Shown: positions 40,069 through 48,968, numbered from the stretch's first letter. The stretch is 54,584 nt of DNA from Verrucomicrobiota bacterium (GCA_003402705.1 QQNF01000022.1:1-54584), one strand, 5' to 3'. Made by a program: numbers and translations. The notes: generated by a model from the sequence alone, not told the origin.

Positions 40069-40417
40069 ACTCGCGTCAATAAGGTCAATAAGGTCAATAA
40101 GGTCAATAAGGTCCATCCCGTCCATCCTGTCCATCCGTGTTCCGAAACCCCTCACGCTATCCCGTCCCCTGAACCACCCCTCTCCTCCCCCGTGTCCCAA
40201 CGAGACACCGCATACCAGAGCATCGCTCCGGGCGGCCCGTCCCCGCCACTCCACCCTCCTCATCAACGCCCGAAAACCATGGGAAATCCGCACCAACCCG
40301 TTTGGTCCGGATATTACAGACTCCACTCCATCATATCCATTGAAATTCAGACACTTGCAAAGTTCCAAGACCCGCCGGCACGCCCCGGTTGCAAATGGAT
40401 ATTCCACCAGATATGGT
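40069..40417. repeat. Long dispersed direct repeat, copy B (about 349 bp)
   Basis: Near-identical to 36810-37170 from about CCCCTCACGC onward. The minisatellite part differs in unit number: four GTCAATAAG units (40075-40110), followed by GTCCATCCN units. The two-hairpin element at 40193-40230 has a mismatch in hairpin 2. As in copy A, similarity ends at TATGGT, and a GTG-start orphan gene follows 35 bp later. Confidence 0.9.
40389..40417 (+). promoter_or_regulatory. Promoter-like 3' end of repeat copy B
   Basis: TTGCAA (40389-40394), a 17-bp spacer and TATGGT (40412-40417) reproduce the arrangement in copy A. It would transcribe the orphan genes at 40452 and 40904. Confidence 0.45.
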
Positions 40418-40451
40418 AGAAGTTCTACACCGTTAGTGTTCTTCACACGCC

Positions 40452-40781
40452 GTGAGTAAGTTCGAAACATTACAGATTCATTGGCGAGAGCCTTGGTTGC
40501 CGGCTTCACCTGAGCAGGCGTCACAGGCAGAGGAGGAGTTGCCACGCGAGTTGTGCGCCGGACACGTTCTGTTTGGTCGGTCGGTCACGGCCATCGGCTT
40601 CCGCCAGGATTGTGACGACGTTTTGTTCTACCTCGGAGAGCCAGCACCAAGTTTCGCGGTGGTGCATTTGACCTTTCAGCGAGAGACACAGCCGATGTGG
40701 CCCGAAACGACGCTCTTCGATTCGATTAGCGCGTGGGTAGAAGAGTGCATGATCCCAGATGCGGAGGAGTTTGCCAAATGA
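40452..40781 (+). CDS. Orphan small protein, unknown function
   Basis: The 109-residue protein starts at a GTG 35 bp after the repeat promoter. It reads MSKFETLQIHWREPWLP and ends in an acidic helix (ISAWVEECMIPDAEEFA). It has no membrane segment or known motif. Size, acidity, balanced base composition and the neighbouring Imm33-like gene are compatible with an immunity-type orphan, but I cannot name the family. The gap to the next gene is 122 bp. Confidence 0.55.
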   Translation: MSKFETLQIHWREPWLPASPEQASQAEEELPRELCAGHVLFGRSVTAIGFRQDCDDVLFYLGEPAPSFAVVHLTFQRETQPMWPETTLFDSISAWVEECMIPDAEEFAK

Positions 40782-40903
40782 CAACGCGACCTGACAACAC
40801 GGATGCAGCATGCGGCTCGAAGGATATCTGTCGTGTCATCGACTCCTCCCGCTCGCCGTCTCCTGAACCGACACGTCCACCCAACAACTGAGCGCCGTCC
40901 GCA

Positions 40904-41401
40904 ATGAAGTCAGACATCGAAGCATATCTCGCAGGTCGCCAGCACAGAGAAGGAGAGACGGTGCAGCTCGGCTGGTTTGTATTTCGCATCGCTGAGGCGG
41001 GCAGTCCGCCGCGCATCGAGTCCCTCGACTTTCGCCAGATGGCATCGTTCACCGATGATTTCCAGATGGCCGAGAAGATTGCGGCCTCACAGACAGAGGT
41101 TCTTCGCTCTTTTGGTGTGTCGGAGTGTCCCTGCACATTGCAGCAGACCGCTTTGATTTCCGTTAGCTATACGCCCGGTCACCCTGATGCGTTCCTCCAG
41201 CGGCAGCAGAGTACGGACGCCAACGACTCAGGCTGGTATATCGGGATTCTGGACGATCCCGCCGACATGGACGACGTGGAAACGCTCTCGAGGCGATCAC
41301 TCTATGAGTTGACCATCCACGACATGCGTCTCGCTCCTTTCTGGCTTCTGCCTGTACAGACCACCATCCCGCTCCGGGATCACACATCATTCCAGCGATG
41401 A
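40904..41401 (+). CDS. Imm33/DUF2185-like orphan immunity protein
   Basis: The 165-residue protein has a C-terminal block, SGWYIGILDDPADMDDVE followed by LYELTIHDMRLAPFWLLP, that resembles the Imm33 (formerly DUF2185) immunity domain of polymorphic toxin systems. The first 100 residues look like an extra N-terminal domain with a buried Cys-rich patch (SECPCTLQQ). No toxin gene is adjacent, so it would be an orphan immunity gene. The stop overlaps the ATG of the next remnant (ATGA), probably by chance. The family call is from memory of the motif and is tentative. Confidence 0.6.
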   Translation: MKSDIEAYLAGRQHREGETVQLGWFVFRIAEAGSPPRIESLDFRQMASFTDDFQMAEKIAASQTEVLRSFGVSECPCTLQQTALISVSYTPGHPDAFLQRQQSTDANDSGWYIGILDDPADMDDVETLSRRSLYELTIHDMRLAPFWLLPVQTTIPLRDHTSFQR

Positions 41402-41700
41402 CCTCATCCATCAAACCACCAAGGGCGACAAGGCGCTGGAGCCAACCGCCGGCGCTGATCTGGCGCTCGAAGGCCGCCCTCATCGAAACCGCCCCTGACA
41501 CCTTCCATGCCGTCGAAATCAAGTCCGGCGAGACCATCGCATCCGACTTCTTCTCTGGCCTCGACTACTGGCGCGCCAAACTGCCCCGCCAGACCATCAC
41601 GCCCTGGCTGGTCCACGGCGGAACCTCCTGCCAGCAACGGGAAAAAGCCACCGTCCTACCATGGAACGGTCTTTCCCCACTCATCGAAAACATCGTCTGA
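41398..41700 (+). pseudogene. Chimeric remnant ending in a DUF4143 tail
   Basis: The 100-codon frame has three parts. The first 20 codons resemble nothing. Then comes WRSKAAL (41461-41481), identical at the DNA level to the secreted-protein remnant at 38003-38023. Then comes the C-terminal end of a DUF4143 protein: IETAPDTFHAVEIKSGETI, FFSGLDYWRAKLP and a tail ending LIENIV. The nuclease-like E-I-K of DUF4143 is present, but the ATPase and the rest are missing. It is best read as a recombination product, not a functional gene. Confidence 0.65.
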
Positions 41701-41731
41701 AATCAGGACCCCGCACCAATCCTACCCCCCC

Positions 41732-42532
41732 TCACTTCCCCGCAAACTCCTTCCAGAACGTCAGCGCCGCCAGCACCAGCCCAATCCCCGTCACCACCTG
41801 CCTCACCACCGCCGCCGGAATCCGCTGCGCACTGTGCGCCCCCAGCCAGTACCCCGCCAGCGCCCCCACCGTCATCACCAGCGCCCGCGGCCAGTCCACC
41901 AGCCCAGCCACCACAAACGCCACCGCCGCCACCACATTGATCAGCGACCCTAACACCGTCTTCAGCGTGTTCATCTCATGAATGCTCCCCAACCCCAGAA
42001 ACCCGAACGTCGCCAGCATCAGAATCCCGATCCCCGCCCCGAAATACCCGCCATAAATCGCCACCAGAAACTGAAACCCGATCGCCATCGCCATCCGGCC
42101 CCGTCCCTCCACCGCCCCTCCTGACAATTCTCCCGGCCCACTCCCATTCCCACCCCCGCTCATCCGCTTCAGAGTCCCCTGCAGCATGAACAACAGGGTC
42201 GCGAACAAGATCAGAAACGGCACCATCCGGCTGAACACGCGCTCGCTCCCGTACACCAGCAGCGCACTTCCCACCACACTCCCCGCTAGGCTCACCGGCA
42301 GAAACCGCAGCAACCACGGCCGCACCACCTCCAGATGCCGCCGATACCCCCAGATGCTCCCGCCCGTCCCCACAAACAACCCCACTGTGCTCGTCGCATT
42401 CGCCACCACCGGCGAAATCCCGAACGCCAGCAGCACCGGAAACGTCACTAGCGTCCCGCCTCCCGCAATCGCATTGATCACCCCGGCCAGCGCCGCCGCC
42501 GCAAACAATCCCCCTGCTTCCGGCAGTGTCAT
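41732..42532 (-). CDS. Sulfite exporter TauE/SafE family permease
   Basis: The 266-residue membrane protein has about eight hydrophobic helices and the family pattern: AAALAGVINAIAGGGTLVTFP near the N-terminus, and GGYFGAGIGILMLATFGFLG as the second half-repeat. TauE/SafE proteins export sulfite, sulfoacetate or other small anions. The substrate here is not evident, and no sulfur genes are adjacent. It begins 12 bp after the proA stop on the same strand, so the two are probably cotranscribed. It marks the right edge of the accessory island. Confidence 0.88.
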   Translation of the reverse strand: MTLPEAGGLFAAAALAGVINAIAGGGTLVTFPVLLAFGISPVVANATSTVGLFVGTGGSIWGYRRHLEVVRPWLLRFLPVSLAGSVVGSALLVYGSERVFSRMVPFLILFATLLFMLQGTLKRMSGGGNGSGPGELSGGAVEGRGRMAMAIGFQFLVAIYGGYFGAGIGILMLATFGFLGLGSIHEMNTLKTVLGSLINVVAAVAFVVAGLVDWPRALVMTVGALAGYWLGAHSAQRIPAAVVRQVVTGIGLVLAALTFWKEFAGK

Positions 42533-42544
42533 AACCTCATCCTC

Positions 42545-43804
42545 TCAACCACGCACCTGCCCGCTCCCCCGGACCAGATACTTGTAAATCGTCAGCTCCG
42601 GCAACCCCATCGGCCCCCGCGCATGCAGCTTGTCCGTGCTGATCCCGATCTCGCACCCGAACCCGAACTCCCCGCCATCATTGAACCGCGTGCTCGCATT
42701 CCAGAACACCGCCGCACTGTCCACCATCGCCAGAAACCGCTCCGCCGCCTCCGCATCCTCCGTCACAATGCACTCGCTGTGCCGCGACCCATGCGCCGCA
42801 ATGTGATCCATCGCCTCATCCATCCCCCGCACCGTCCGCACGTTCAATATCAGATCCAGATGCTCCGTATCCCAATCCTTCTCCTCCGCTCGCCGCACTT
42901 CGTCAGGATAATGCCCGCACAGCCACTCATCCCCCCGCAACTCCACACCCTTCGCCCTCAGCGCCGGCACCGCCACCGCAAAAAACCGCTCCGCAATCGC
43001 CTCATCCACTAACAATGTCTCCGCCGCATTGCACACCCCCGGCTTCTGCGCCTTCGCATTCACAATAATCTCCACCGCCATCCCCACATCCGCCGCCCTG
43101 TCCACATACACGTGACAGATCCCGTCGTAATGCTTGATCACCGGCATCCTCGCCAGACTCACCACGGTCTCTATCAATCCCTTCCCGCCACGCGGAATAA
43201 TCAGATCCAGATACCGGTCCATCTCCGCCAGATGCCTCACACTCTCCCGATCCGTATTCCCCACCAGCTGAATGCTCCAGGCCGGCAATCCCGCACGCTC
43301 CCCGGACTCCTGAAGCACTGCCGCAATCGCCCGATTGCTGTGAATCGCCTCGCTCCCGCCCCTCAGAATCGTCGCATTGCCGCTCTTGAAACACAGCGCC
43401 GCTGCATCGCTCGTGACGTTAGGACGGCTCTCGAAGATAATCCCGATCACCCCGATCGGCACCCGCACTTTCTCCATCCGCAACCCGTTCGGCCGTTCCC
43501 ACGACGCCAGCACCTCACCCACCGGATCCGGCAACTCCGCCACCTCCCGCACCCCGCGCGCCATCGCCGCCACCCGCTCATGATTCAATGTCAGCCGGTC
43601 CACCATCGCCGTCCCTAACCCCCGCTCCCGCGCCCCCGCCACATCCAGCGCATTCGCCGCTAGGATCGTCTCCTCCGCACCGTCCAGCCCATCCGCCATC
43701 GCTAGGAGAATCGCCCGCTTCTGCCCCGCCGTCAGCACCGCCAGCTCGCGCCCGGCCCGCCGCGCCCGCTGCCCCATCTCTTCAATCTCTTCTCGCAATC
43801 CCAT
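42545..43804 (-). CDS. proA: Gamma-glutamyl phosphate reductase
   Basis: ProA reduces gamma-glutamyl phosphate to glutamate semialdehyde, the second step of proline synthesis. The 419-residue aldehyde-dehydrogenase-fold protein has GVIGIIFESRPNVTSDAAALC and KSGNATILRGGSEA. Catalytic Cys258 lies in KPGVCNAAETLLV, and the C-terminal block is EFGFGCEIGISTDKLHARGPMGL. The frame extends four codons to a TTG at 43816; the ATG at 43804 matches typical starts. No proB is nearby. Confidence 0.95.
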   Translation of the reverse strand: MGLREEIEEMGQRARRAGRELAVLTAGQKRAILLAMADGLDGAEETILAANALDVAGARERGLGTAMVDRLTLNHERVAAMARGVREVAELPDPVGEVLASWERPNGLRMEKVRVPIGVIGIIFESRPNVTSDAAALCFKSGNATILRGGSEAIHSNRAIAAVLQESGERAGLPAWSIQLVGNTDRESVRHLAEMDRYLDLIIPRGGKGLIETVVSLARMPVIKHYDGICHVYVDRAADVGMAVEIIVNAKAQKPGVCNAAETLLVDEAIAERFFAVAVPALRAKGVELRGDEWLCGHYPDEVRRAEEKDWDTEHLDLILNVRTVRGMDEAMDHIAAHGSRHSECIVTEDAEAAERFLAMVDSAAVFWNASTRFNDGGEFGFGCEIGISTDKLHARGPMGLPELTIYKYLVRGSGQVRG

Positions 43805-43991
43805 CGTCAGTTTCAATTCGTTCCCCCGTCCTGCCCCCGCTTCCCCATCCCCGCAAGTGCGAGTCCACCCCCCTCATTCAGAGTCAATTAAAATACCCGC
43901 ATTCCATCCTTGACACCGCATCGTCTTCCATGGCACCTTCCTGCTGATCGCCTCAGGACCGAGGTTCGGAGGCCCTTCCCCCTAATCCCTT

Positions 43992-46900
43992 ATGCATGCC
44001 TTCCGAGTCGCCCTCCTCGCCACTGCCGCGCTCCTCTCGCGATCCGCGGCCATCGGAATCTACCTGCCCACCGACCTCCTCCCGCTCCAGACAGGCTTCA
44101 CCGTCGCCACCTGCTACTCCAGCACCGGCATCGGCCTCAACCAGATCATCCTCCCGCCCCCCAACCCAGCCGGCAATGTCGTCGTCATCTGGAATACCTC
44201 CCCAGCCATCCTCGGCACCGCCCCAGTCGACTGCCCCGCCAGCCCCAACTACGCATGGCAGTACAGCCACAACGAGGTCCCCCTCCAGAACCCTCTTGCC
44301 GGCCCGCAGCACGAATGGCGCGCCGCCCAGCTCGGCGAGGTCTTCGGCATCGCCCTCGACGACGCCGCCAGCCAGAACATCTACGTCGCCGCCTCCCGCG
44401 CCTACGGCTACGCCAACTGGCCCTCCGGCAACGGCCCCGGCACCGTCTACCGTCTCAACGGCACCACCGGAGTCATCACCGCCTTCCCCCAGCTCCCCGG
44501 AGCCTCCGGCGGCACCCCCGGCCCCGGCAGCGGCATCTCCCCAGACGCCGCCCTCGGCAATCTCTGCTTCCATCGCTCCACCTCAGGCCAGGCATGGCTC
44601 TACGTCACCAATCTCGGTAACGGCCTCATCTACCGCCTGAACCCGTCCACCGGTGCCCCCACCGCCACCTTCGACCACGGCACTCAAGCCCTCCCCGTCG
44701 CCTCCTACCCCGCCGTCCCCGACAACCCAGCCCTCGTCTTCACCCAACCCACCCGCCGCCCATGGGGCATCGGGGTCCGCGCCAACCGTCTCTACTACAG
44801 CGTCTTCGACAGCATGGACCCCGCGCCGCCTCCCATCTGGCCAGGCGCAGCCGGCCCCCAGTCAGAAGTCTGGTCGGTCGCCCTCGACGCCTCCGGCAAC
44901 TTCCTCCCAGCCACCGCCCTCCGCGAATTCAAAATCCCCCAGCTCGCTCAGCCCTTCACCATGTTCGGAAATCTCAACCGGCCTTCCATGCCGGTCTCCG
45001 ACATCGAATTCACCGCCGCCGGAGCCATGCTCCTCGCCGAACGCTACCACATCGGCTGCACCGCCCCAGGCTTCGCCGGCTGGGGCTTCCTCGTCGGCGC
45101 TCACTCCACCCGCGTCCTCGAATACACCGGCTCCTCCGGCTCATGGTCCCCCTCCCCAGTCTCCAAATTCCGCGTCGGCGGCGGCAATGGCCCATGGGTC
45201 ACCAATAGCGCCGGCGGGGTCGGCCCAGCCTGCGACGGCTCAGTCTGGTGCTCCGCCGACTCCATCGGCCCCTTCAGCTCCGCCCCAGCCTACGGCTCCC
45301 AGCGCATCAACGGCACCGGCAACGCCACCGACCCAACCCCCATCACCTTCTCCCACGTCATCGACTTCGACTGTCTCGGCGCAGAATACGGTAAATCCCT
45401 CATCGGAGACATCGACACCGTTGTCCCACCCGACCGGCTCCGCGCCGTCATGGTCAACGCCGTCTGCCCAGTCGCCCCCGGCGGCAACTACACGGTCACT
45501 CTCAATGTCACCAATCTCATGGCCGTCCCGATCTCCCAGATCGCCTTCGGTCCCTGCCCCCCAGCCTTCATCCCCCCAGGCGGCCAAAGCGTCACGCCAT
45601 CCCCCTCACTCCTCAGCACTTCCATCGCCCCCGGAGCCAGCGCCAACATCTCCATCTCCCTCGCCTCACTCCCCATCGGCGGGGTCAAATGCTTCGCCAT
45701 CCAGGCCAATCCCGCCGACTTCACCGAAATCGGCCAACCGTTCGCCTGCTCCCCCAAGGTCTGCGTCCGGCTCCCGCAATGCCCCTGCATGGAGGTCGTC
45801 ATCAGCAACCCCAAATGCCCCGTCTACGAGGGCGAGGAACACAGCGCCACCCTCACCCTCACCAATCTCTGGAACACCACGGCCTCATGGTACCAGTTCC
45901 TCCCCTGCCCGCAGAACGACCTCCCCCCTAACGCGGTCACGCTCCAGCCTTCCCCAACCGGGCTCCAGCCACTCGTCCCTCCTCTCGGCCCTAACTCAAC
46001 CTCCCAGCCGCTCCCGGTCTCGTTCCCTAATCTCCCCGTCCAGAACTCCCCCATCACGGTCTGCTTCATCGTCCAGCTCCTCCCTCAAGCCGAAAACCTC
46101 GGCCCGTTCTGCGAAGCCAAGGTCTGCATCACGTTCCCTCCCTGCCCGCCTCTCCTCCCCTGCGTCACCGTCTCATGGGGCCCCGTAACATGCCCCACCG
46201 CTCCCCCCGGCAACTACTCCTTCAATCTCACCATCACCAATCAGGGCGCCATCCCTGCCGCCGCCGCCATTCTCGCCCCCTGCCCGCCACCCGGCGGCCC
46301 CGGCATCCCCGCCATCCCCTCCCCGTCCTTCATCACGCTCCCACCCCTCAACCAGGGCAACTCCGGCACCTACCCGGTCCAGCTCGGCGGGATCCCGCTC
46401 ACCGGGGTCACCGGCTGCTTCTGCGTCACACTCGTCGACGCCCAGCAACGCCCGCTCTGCACCAAAGTCGTCTGCATCCCTCTCCCGGCCTGCCCCTGCG
46501 CCGCTGTCCTCCCCAGCGAAGTAAAATGCCCGGAATTCGAGAACCAGCCGCACTCGCTCTCGGTCACCGTCACCAACACGGGCTTCCAGCCGCTCTACTG
46601 GTGGACCGTCTCCCCCTGCCCACCCCAGCAGCTCCCTCCTAACGCCCTCCCCGGTGTCTCCCCGGGCCCGCCCGGGCTCCAGCCGTTCCCACCCCTCAAC
46701 CCCGGCAACACCACCGCTCTCCAGCTCTCGCTAGCGGGCATCCCCAAATCCGGCGGCATCGCCTGCTTCACCATTTCGTTCTATGGCGAATCCGAAGGCG
46801 TCGCCGTCTGCGAACAAAAAATCTGCATCACTGTCCCGCCCTGCCCGCCCTGCAAACCCTGCATGGCCGTCTCCGTCGTCGGCGAACCGCGCTGCCCCAC

Positions 46901-48920
46901 CGTCCAGAACGGTCCGTTCTCCGTCCCCATCGTCATCACCAATCTCCAGCCGGTCCCCGCATGGACCGCCCTCCTCATCCCCTGCACCCCCGGCCTCCAA
47001 CCCGGCGAAGTCCCCGCCACCCCCATCCCCGGCAGCATCGCTCTCGGCCCGCTCCTCCAGAACGCCAGTCTCCCCGTCTCCGTCAATCTCTCCGGGGTCT
47101 CCTCCGGCCAGCTCGCCTGCTTCTGCATCCAACTCCTCGACGCCTCAGGCAACAAGCTCTGCGAACGCCCAGTCTGCGTCAAACTCCCCGAGTGCCCGCC
47201 TCTCTGCTCCACCGTCTCCACCGTCAATGTCGTCTGCTCACCGAACGGCACCACGGCCACCCTCAATGTCCTCAACCAGTCCGCCACTCCCTTCGGCTTC
47301 TACTCCACTTCCCCAGTCCCCGGCAATCTCCTCCCTCCCGGCGCAATCACAGGTCAGCCCAACCCTGCCTTCCTAACCCCCTTCACCCCCATCGTCGCCC
47401 CCGCCACCACCAGCACGATCACCATCTCCCTCCCGCCTAACCTCCCTCCAGCCGGCGGCACATTCTGCTTCTACCTCCAGTACTTCAGCCCTCAGGACCA
47501 ACTCGTCTGCCGCGATCTCGTCTGCCTCAACTTCCCAGCCTGCGCTTGCGGCATCGTCCTCTCCCACAACGTCACCTGCGTCCCCGGTCCCGGCGGCATC
47601 ATCGTCCCCCAACTCACCTTCACCGTCCAGAACCTCACCAACGCCTTCGGGACCCCCTTCAGCTTCGCCGCCGCCACCATCCTCCCAGGCGCTGGCTTCT
47701 CCCCTTCAGTCCTCACGCCTACCCCAAACCCCATCCCGCCAGGCGGCACCGGCACGTTCACCACGCTCTTCACAGGCAACCGCCCGCCCGCCTGCCTCAA
47801 CATCTTCCTCACCGACGCCGCACGCAAATTCTGCTGCCCGCTCCGGCTCTGCCCATTCTGGGTCTCCTGCGCCCAACCCACCGACCCCCACTTCTGCGAA
47901 ATCGCCTCGGAATTCACCCCGGGCCCTAACGGTCTCGTCTCCGGCTCCGCATGGATCGTCAATGGCTCCAATTTCCCCAGATCCTTCACATGGTCGCTCG
48001 CCCCAGCCTCCGTCCCCGGCTGCACCAGCGCCCTCCCGCCCGGCGCATTCGTCCCATCCAGCGGCACCGTCGGCCCCATCGGCCCTAACAGCAGTATCCT
48101 CGTCCCGTTCACCATCTCCCCCGCCTCCATCACCCAGGGCACCTGCGCAGGCTTCCAGTTCTGCTTCCGCGACCTCTCCTTCCGCAACGCCCCAATCCAC
48201 TGCTGTCTCAGCAAGGTCCGCCGCCCGCGCGATAAAGACGTCGTCATCGACTGGAACCCAACCGGCCGCGCCTTCCTCTCCGCCTCAGGCATCGTCCCCA
48301 TCACCATCTCCAACCCTTCCTCCGAGGAAGTCTCCCTCAGTCTCCTCCTCACCCAGTCAGGCGCCGCCGATCTCTCCTTCGACGGCAACTTCGCACCCGC
48401 CTACTCCGACGGAACCTCCAGCCCCGTGCCCGACTTCGCCACGCTCCCGCTCGAGGTCACCATCCCTCCCAATTCCTCCATCCCACTCTCCATCCACGCC
48501 CGCGCCGCCACCGGCATCATCCCAGTCGGCCCACCATGGAACGAATGGTCCCTCATCCGTCTCTGCCGCAGCAAAATCATCGCAGAACCCGACGTCATCG
48601 GCACCGCCATCTTCCACTCCCCGCAGCGTCTCCTAGGCCCCGAAATCACCCCGGAACCAGACCTATCCTTCGGCTGGTTCCCCACAGGCAGCTACTTCCC
48701 TTCGCTCTTCTGCCTCCCCTCCACCCGCGACCTCTGCGAACTGCTCGGCTCTTCCTCCCTCAACTCATGGCAGCGCGAATGGCCCGTCGGTGACGGTCTC
48801 CTCCAGTTCCCAGACGGCACGTTCGTCACCCCGGAACAAGGCGCATTCCTCTCCCCTCCCGGCAGCGACGGCTCCCTCCCCTCCCGCTTCTTCCGCCTCA
48901 AGGCCCAGCGCCAACCCTGA
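43992..48920 (+). CDS. Giant secreted protein with eight cysteine-rich repeats
   Basis: The 1642-residue protein has a signal peptide (FRVALLATAALLSRSAAI). Residues 25 to about 480 look like a beta-propeller of the SMP/NHL type (TVYRLNGTTG, LIYRLNPSTG). From about 483 to 1415 there are eight repeats of 107-126 residues. A typical unit has an early V.CP, a middle PCPP, a late CF.I segment and a closing KVC[IV].[LF]P.CP.C. A non-repeated C-terminal domain of about 225 residues ends FFRLKAQRQP. The even cysteine number per unit suggests disulfide-locked Ig-like beta-sandwiches. I know of no named domain for them. It lies 91 bp upstream of the CotH gene. Confidence 0.8.
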   Translation: MHAFRVALLATAALLSRSAAIGIYLPTDLLPLQTGFTVATCYSSTGIGLNQIILPPPNPAGNVVVIWNTSPAILGTAPVDCPASPNYAWQYSHNEVPLQNPLAGPQHEWRAAQLGEVFGIALDDAASQNIYVAASRAYGYANWPSGNGPGTVYRLNGTTGVITAFPQLPGASGGTPGPGSGISPDAALGNLCFHRSTSGQAWLYVTNLGNGLIYRLNPSTGAPTATFDHGTQALPVASYPAVPDNPALVFTQPTRRPWGIGVRANRLYYSVFDSMDPAPPPIWPGAAGPQSEVWSVALDASGNFLPATALREFKIPQLAQPFTMFGNLNRPSMPVSDIEFTAAGAMLLAERYHIGCTAPGFAGWGFLVGAHSTRVLEYTGSSGSWSPSPVSKFRVGGGNGPWVTNSAGGVGPACDGSVWCSADSIGPFSSAPAYGSQRINGTGNATDPTPITFSHVIDFDCLGAEYGKSLIGDIDTVVPPDRLRAVMVNAVCPVAPGGNYTVTLNVTNLMAVPISQIAFGPCPPAFIPPGGQSVTPSPSLLSTSIAPGASANISISLASLPIGGVKCFAIQANPADFTEIGQPFACSPKVCVRLPQCPCMEVVISNPKCPVYEGEEHSATLTLTNLWNTTASWYQFLPCPQNDLPPNAVTLQPSPTGLQPLVPPLGPNSTSQPLPVSFPNLPVQNSPITVCFIVQLLPQAENLGPFCEAKVCITFPPCPPLLPCVTVSWGPVTCPTAPPGNYSFNLTITNQGAIPAAAAILAPCPPPGGPGIPAIPSPSFITLPPLNQGNSGTYPVQLGGIPLTGVTGCFCVTLVDAQQRPLCTKVVCIPLPACPCAAVLPSEVKCPEFENQPHSLSVTVTNTGFQPLYWWTVSPCPPQQLPPNALPGVSPGPPGLQPFPPLNPGNTTALQLSLAGIPKSGGIACFTISFYGESEGVAVCEQKICITVPPCPPCKPCMAVSVVGEPRCPTVQNGPFSVPIVITNLQPVPAWTALLIPCTPGLQPGEVPATPIPGSIALGPLLQNASLPVSVNLSGVSSGQLACFCIQLLDASGNKLCERPVCVKLPECPPLCSTVSTVNVVCSPNGTTATLNVLNQSATPFGFYSTSPVPGNLLPPGAITGQPNPAFLTPFTPIVAPATTSTITISLPPNLPPAGGTFCFYLQYFSPQDQLVCRDLVCLNFPACACGIVLSHNVTCVPGPGGIIVPQLTFTVQNLTNAFGTPFSFAAATILPGAGFSPSVLTPTPNPIPPGGTGTFTTLFTGNRPPACLNIFLTDAARKFCCPLRLCPFWVSCAQPTDPHFCEIASEFTPGPNGLVSGSAWIVNGSNFPRSFTWSLAPASVPGCTSALPPGAFVPSSGTVGPIGPNSSILVPFTISPASITQGTCAGFQFCFRDLSFRNAPIHCCLSKVRRPRDKDVVIDWNPTGRAFLSASGIVPITISNPSSEEVSLSLLLTQSGAADLSFDGNFAPAYSDGTSSPVPDFATLPLEVTIPPNSSIPLSIHARAATGIIPVGPPWNEWSLIRLCRSKIIAEPDVIGTAIFHSPQRLLGPEITPEPDLSFGWFPTGSYFPSLFCLPSTRDLCELLGSSSLNSWQREWPVGDGLLQFPDGTFVTPEQGAFLSPPGSDGSLPSRFFRLKAQRQP

Positions 48921-48938
48921 TCTCCACACCAATCAGCA

Positions 48939-48968
48939 TTGACGGAAGGCGCCCATCGCCGCTAGGCA
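48939..48968 (+). promoter_or_regulatory. Possible promoter of the CotH gene
   Basis: TTGACG (48939-48944) and TAGGCA (48963-48968), with an 18-bp spacer, lie 43 bp before the ATG at 49012. The TAGG-type -10 box resembles that of the shared element at 1421-1451. Confidence 0.3.

Larger units (their letters stand above)
39857..40451. other. Intergenic region with long repeat copy B
   Basis: The first 210 bp hold no gene. A short CCCCG/CGGGG hairpin near 39918-39937 followed by CTTTCT could weakly terminate the ATPase transcript. The rest is repeat copy B (40069-40417) and a 34-bp leader to the gene at 40452. Confidence 0.6.

Noticed and set aside
39857..40903. Possible integron attC sites around the orphan genes
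   Set aside because: GTTAG and CCCAACAAC-like strings occur, but no RYYYAAC/GTTRRRY pair with a foldable imperfect palindrome could be drawn, and no integrase gene is present.
43910..43940. TTGACA at 43910 as promoter for the cysteine-repeat gene
   Set aside because: No acceptable -10 box is found at 15-19 bp.
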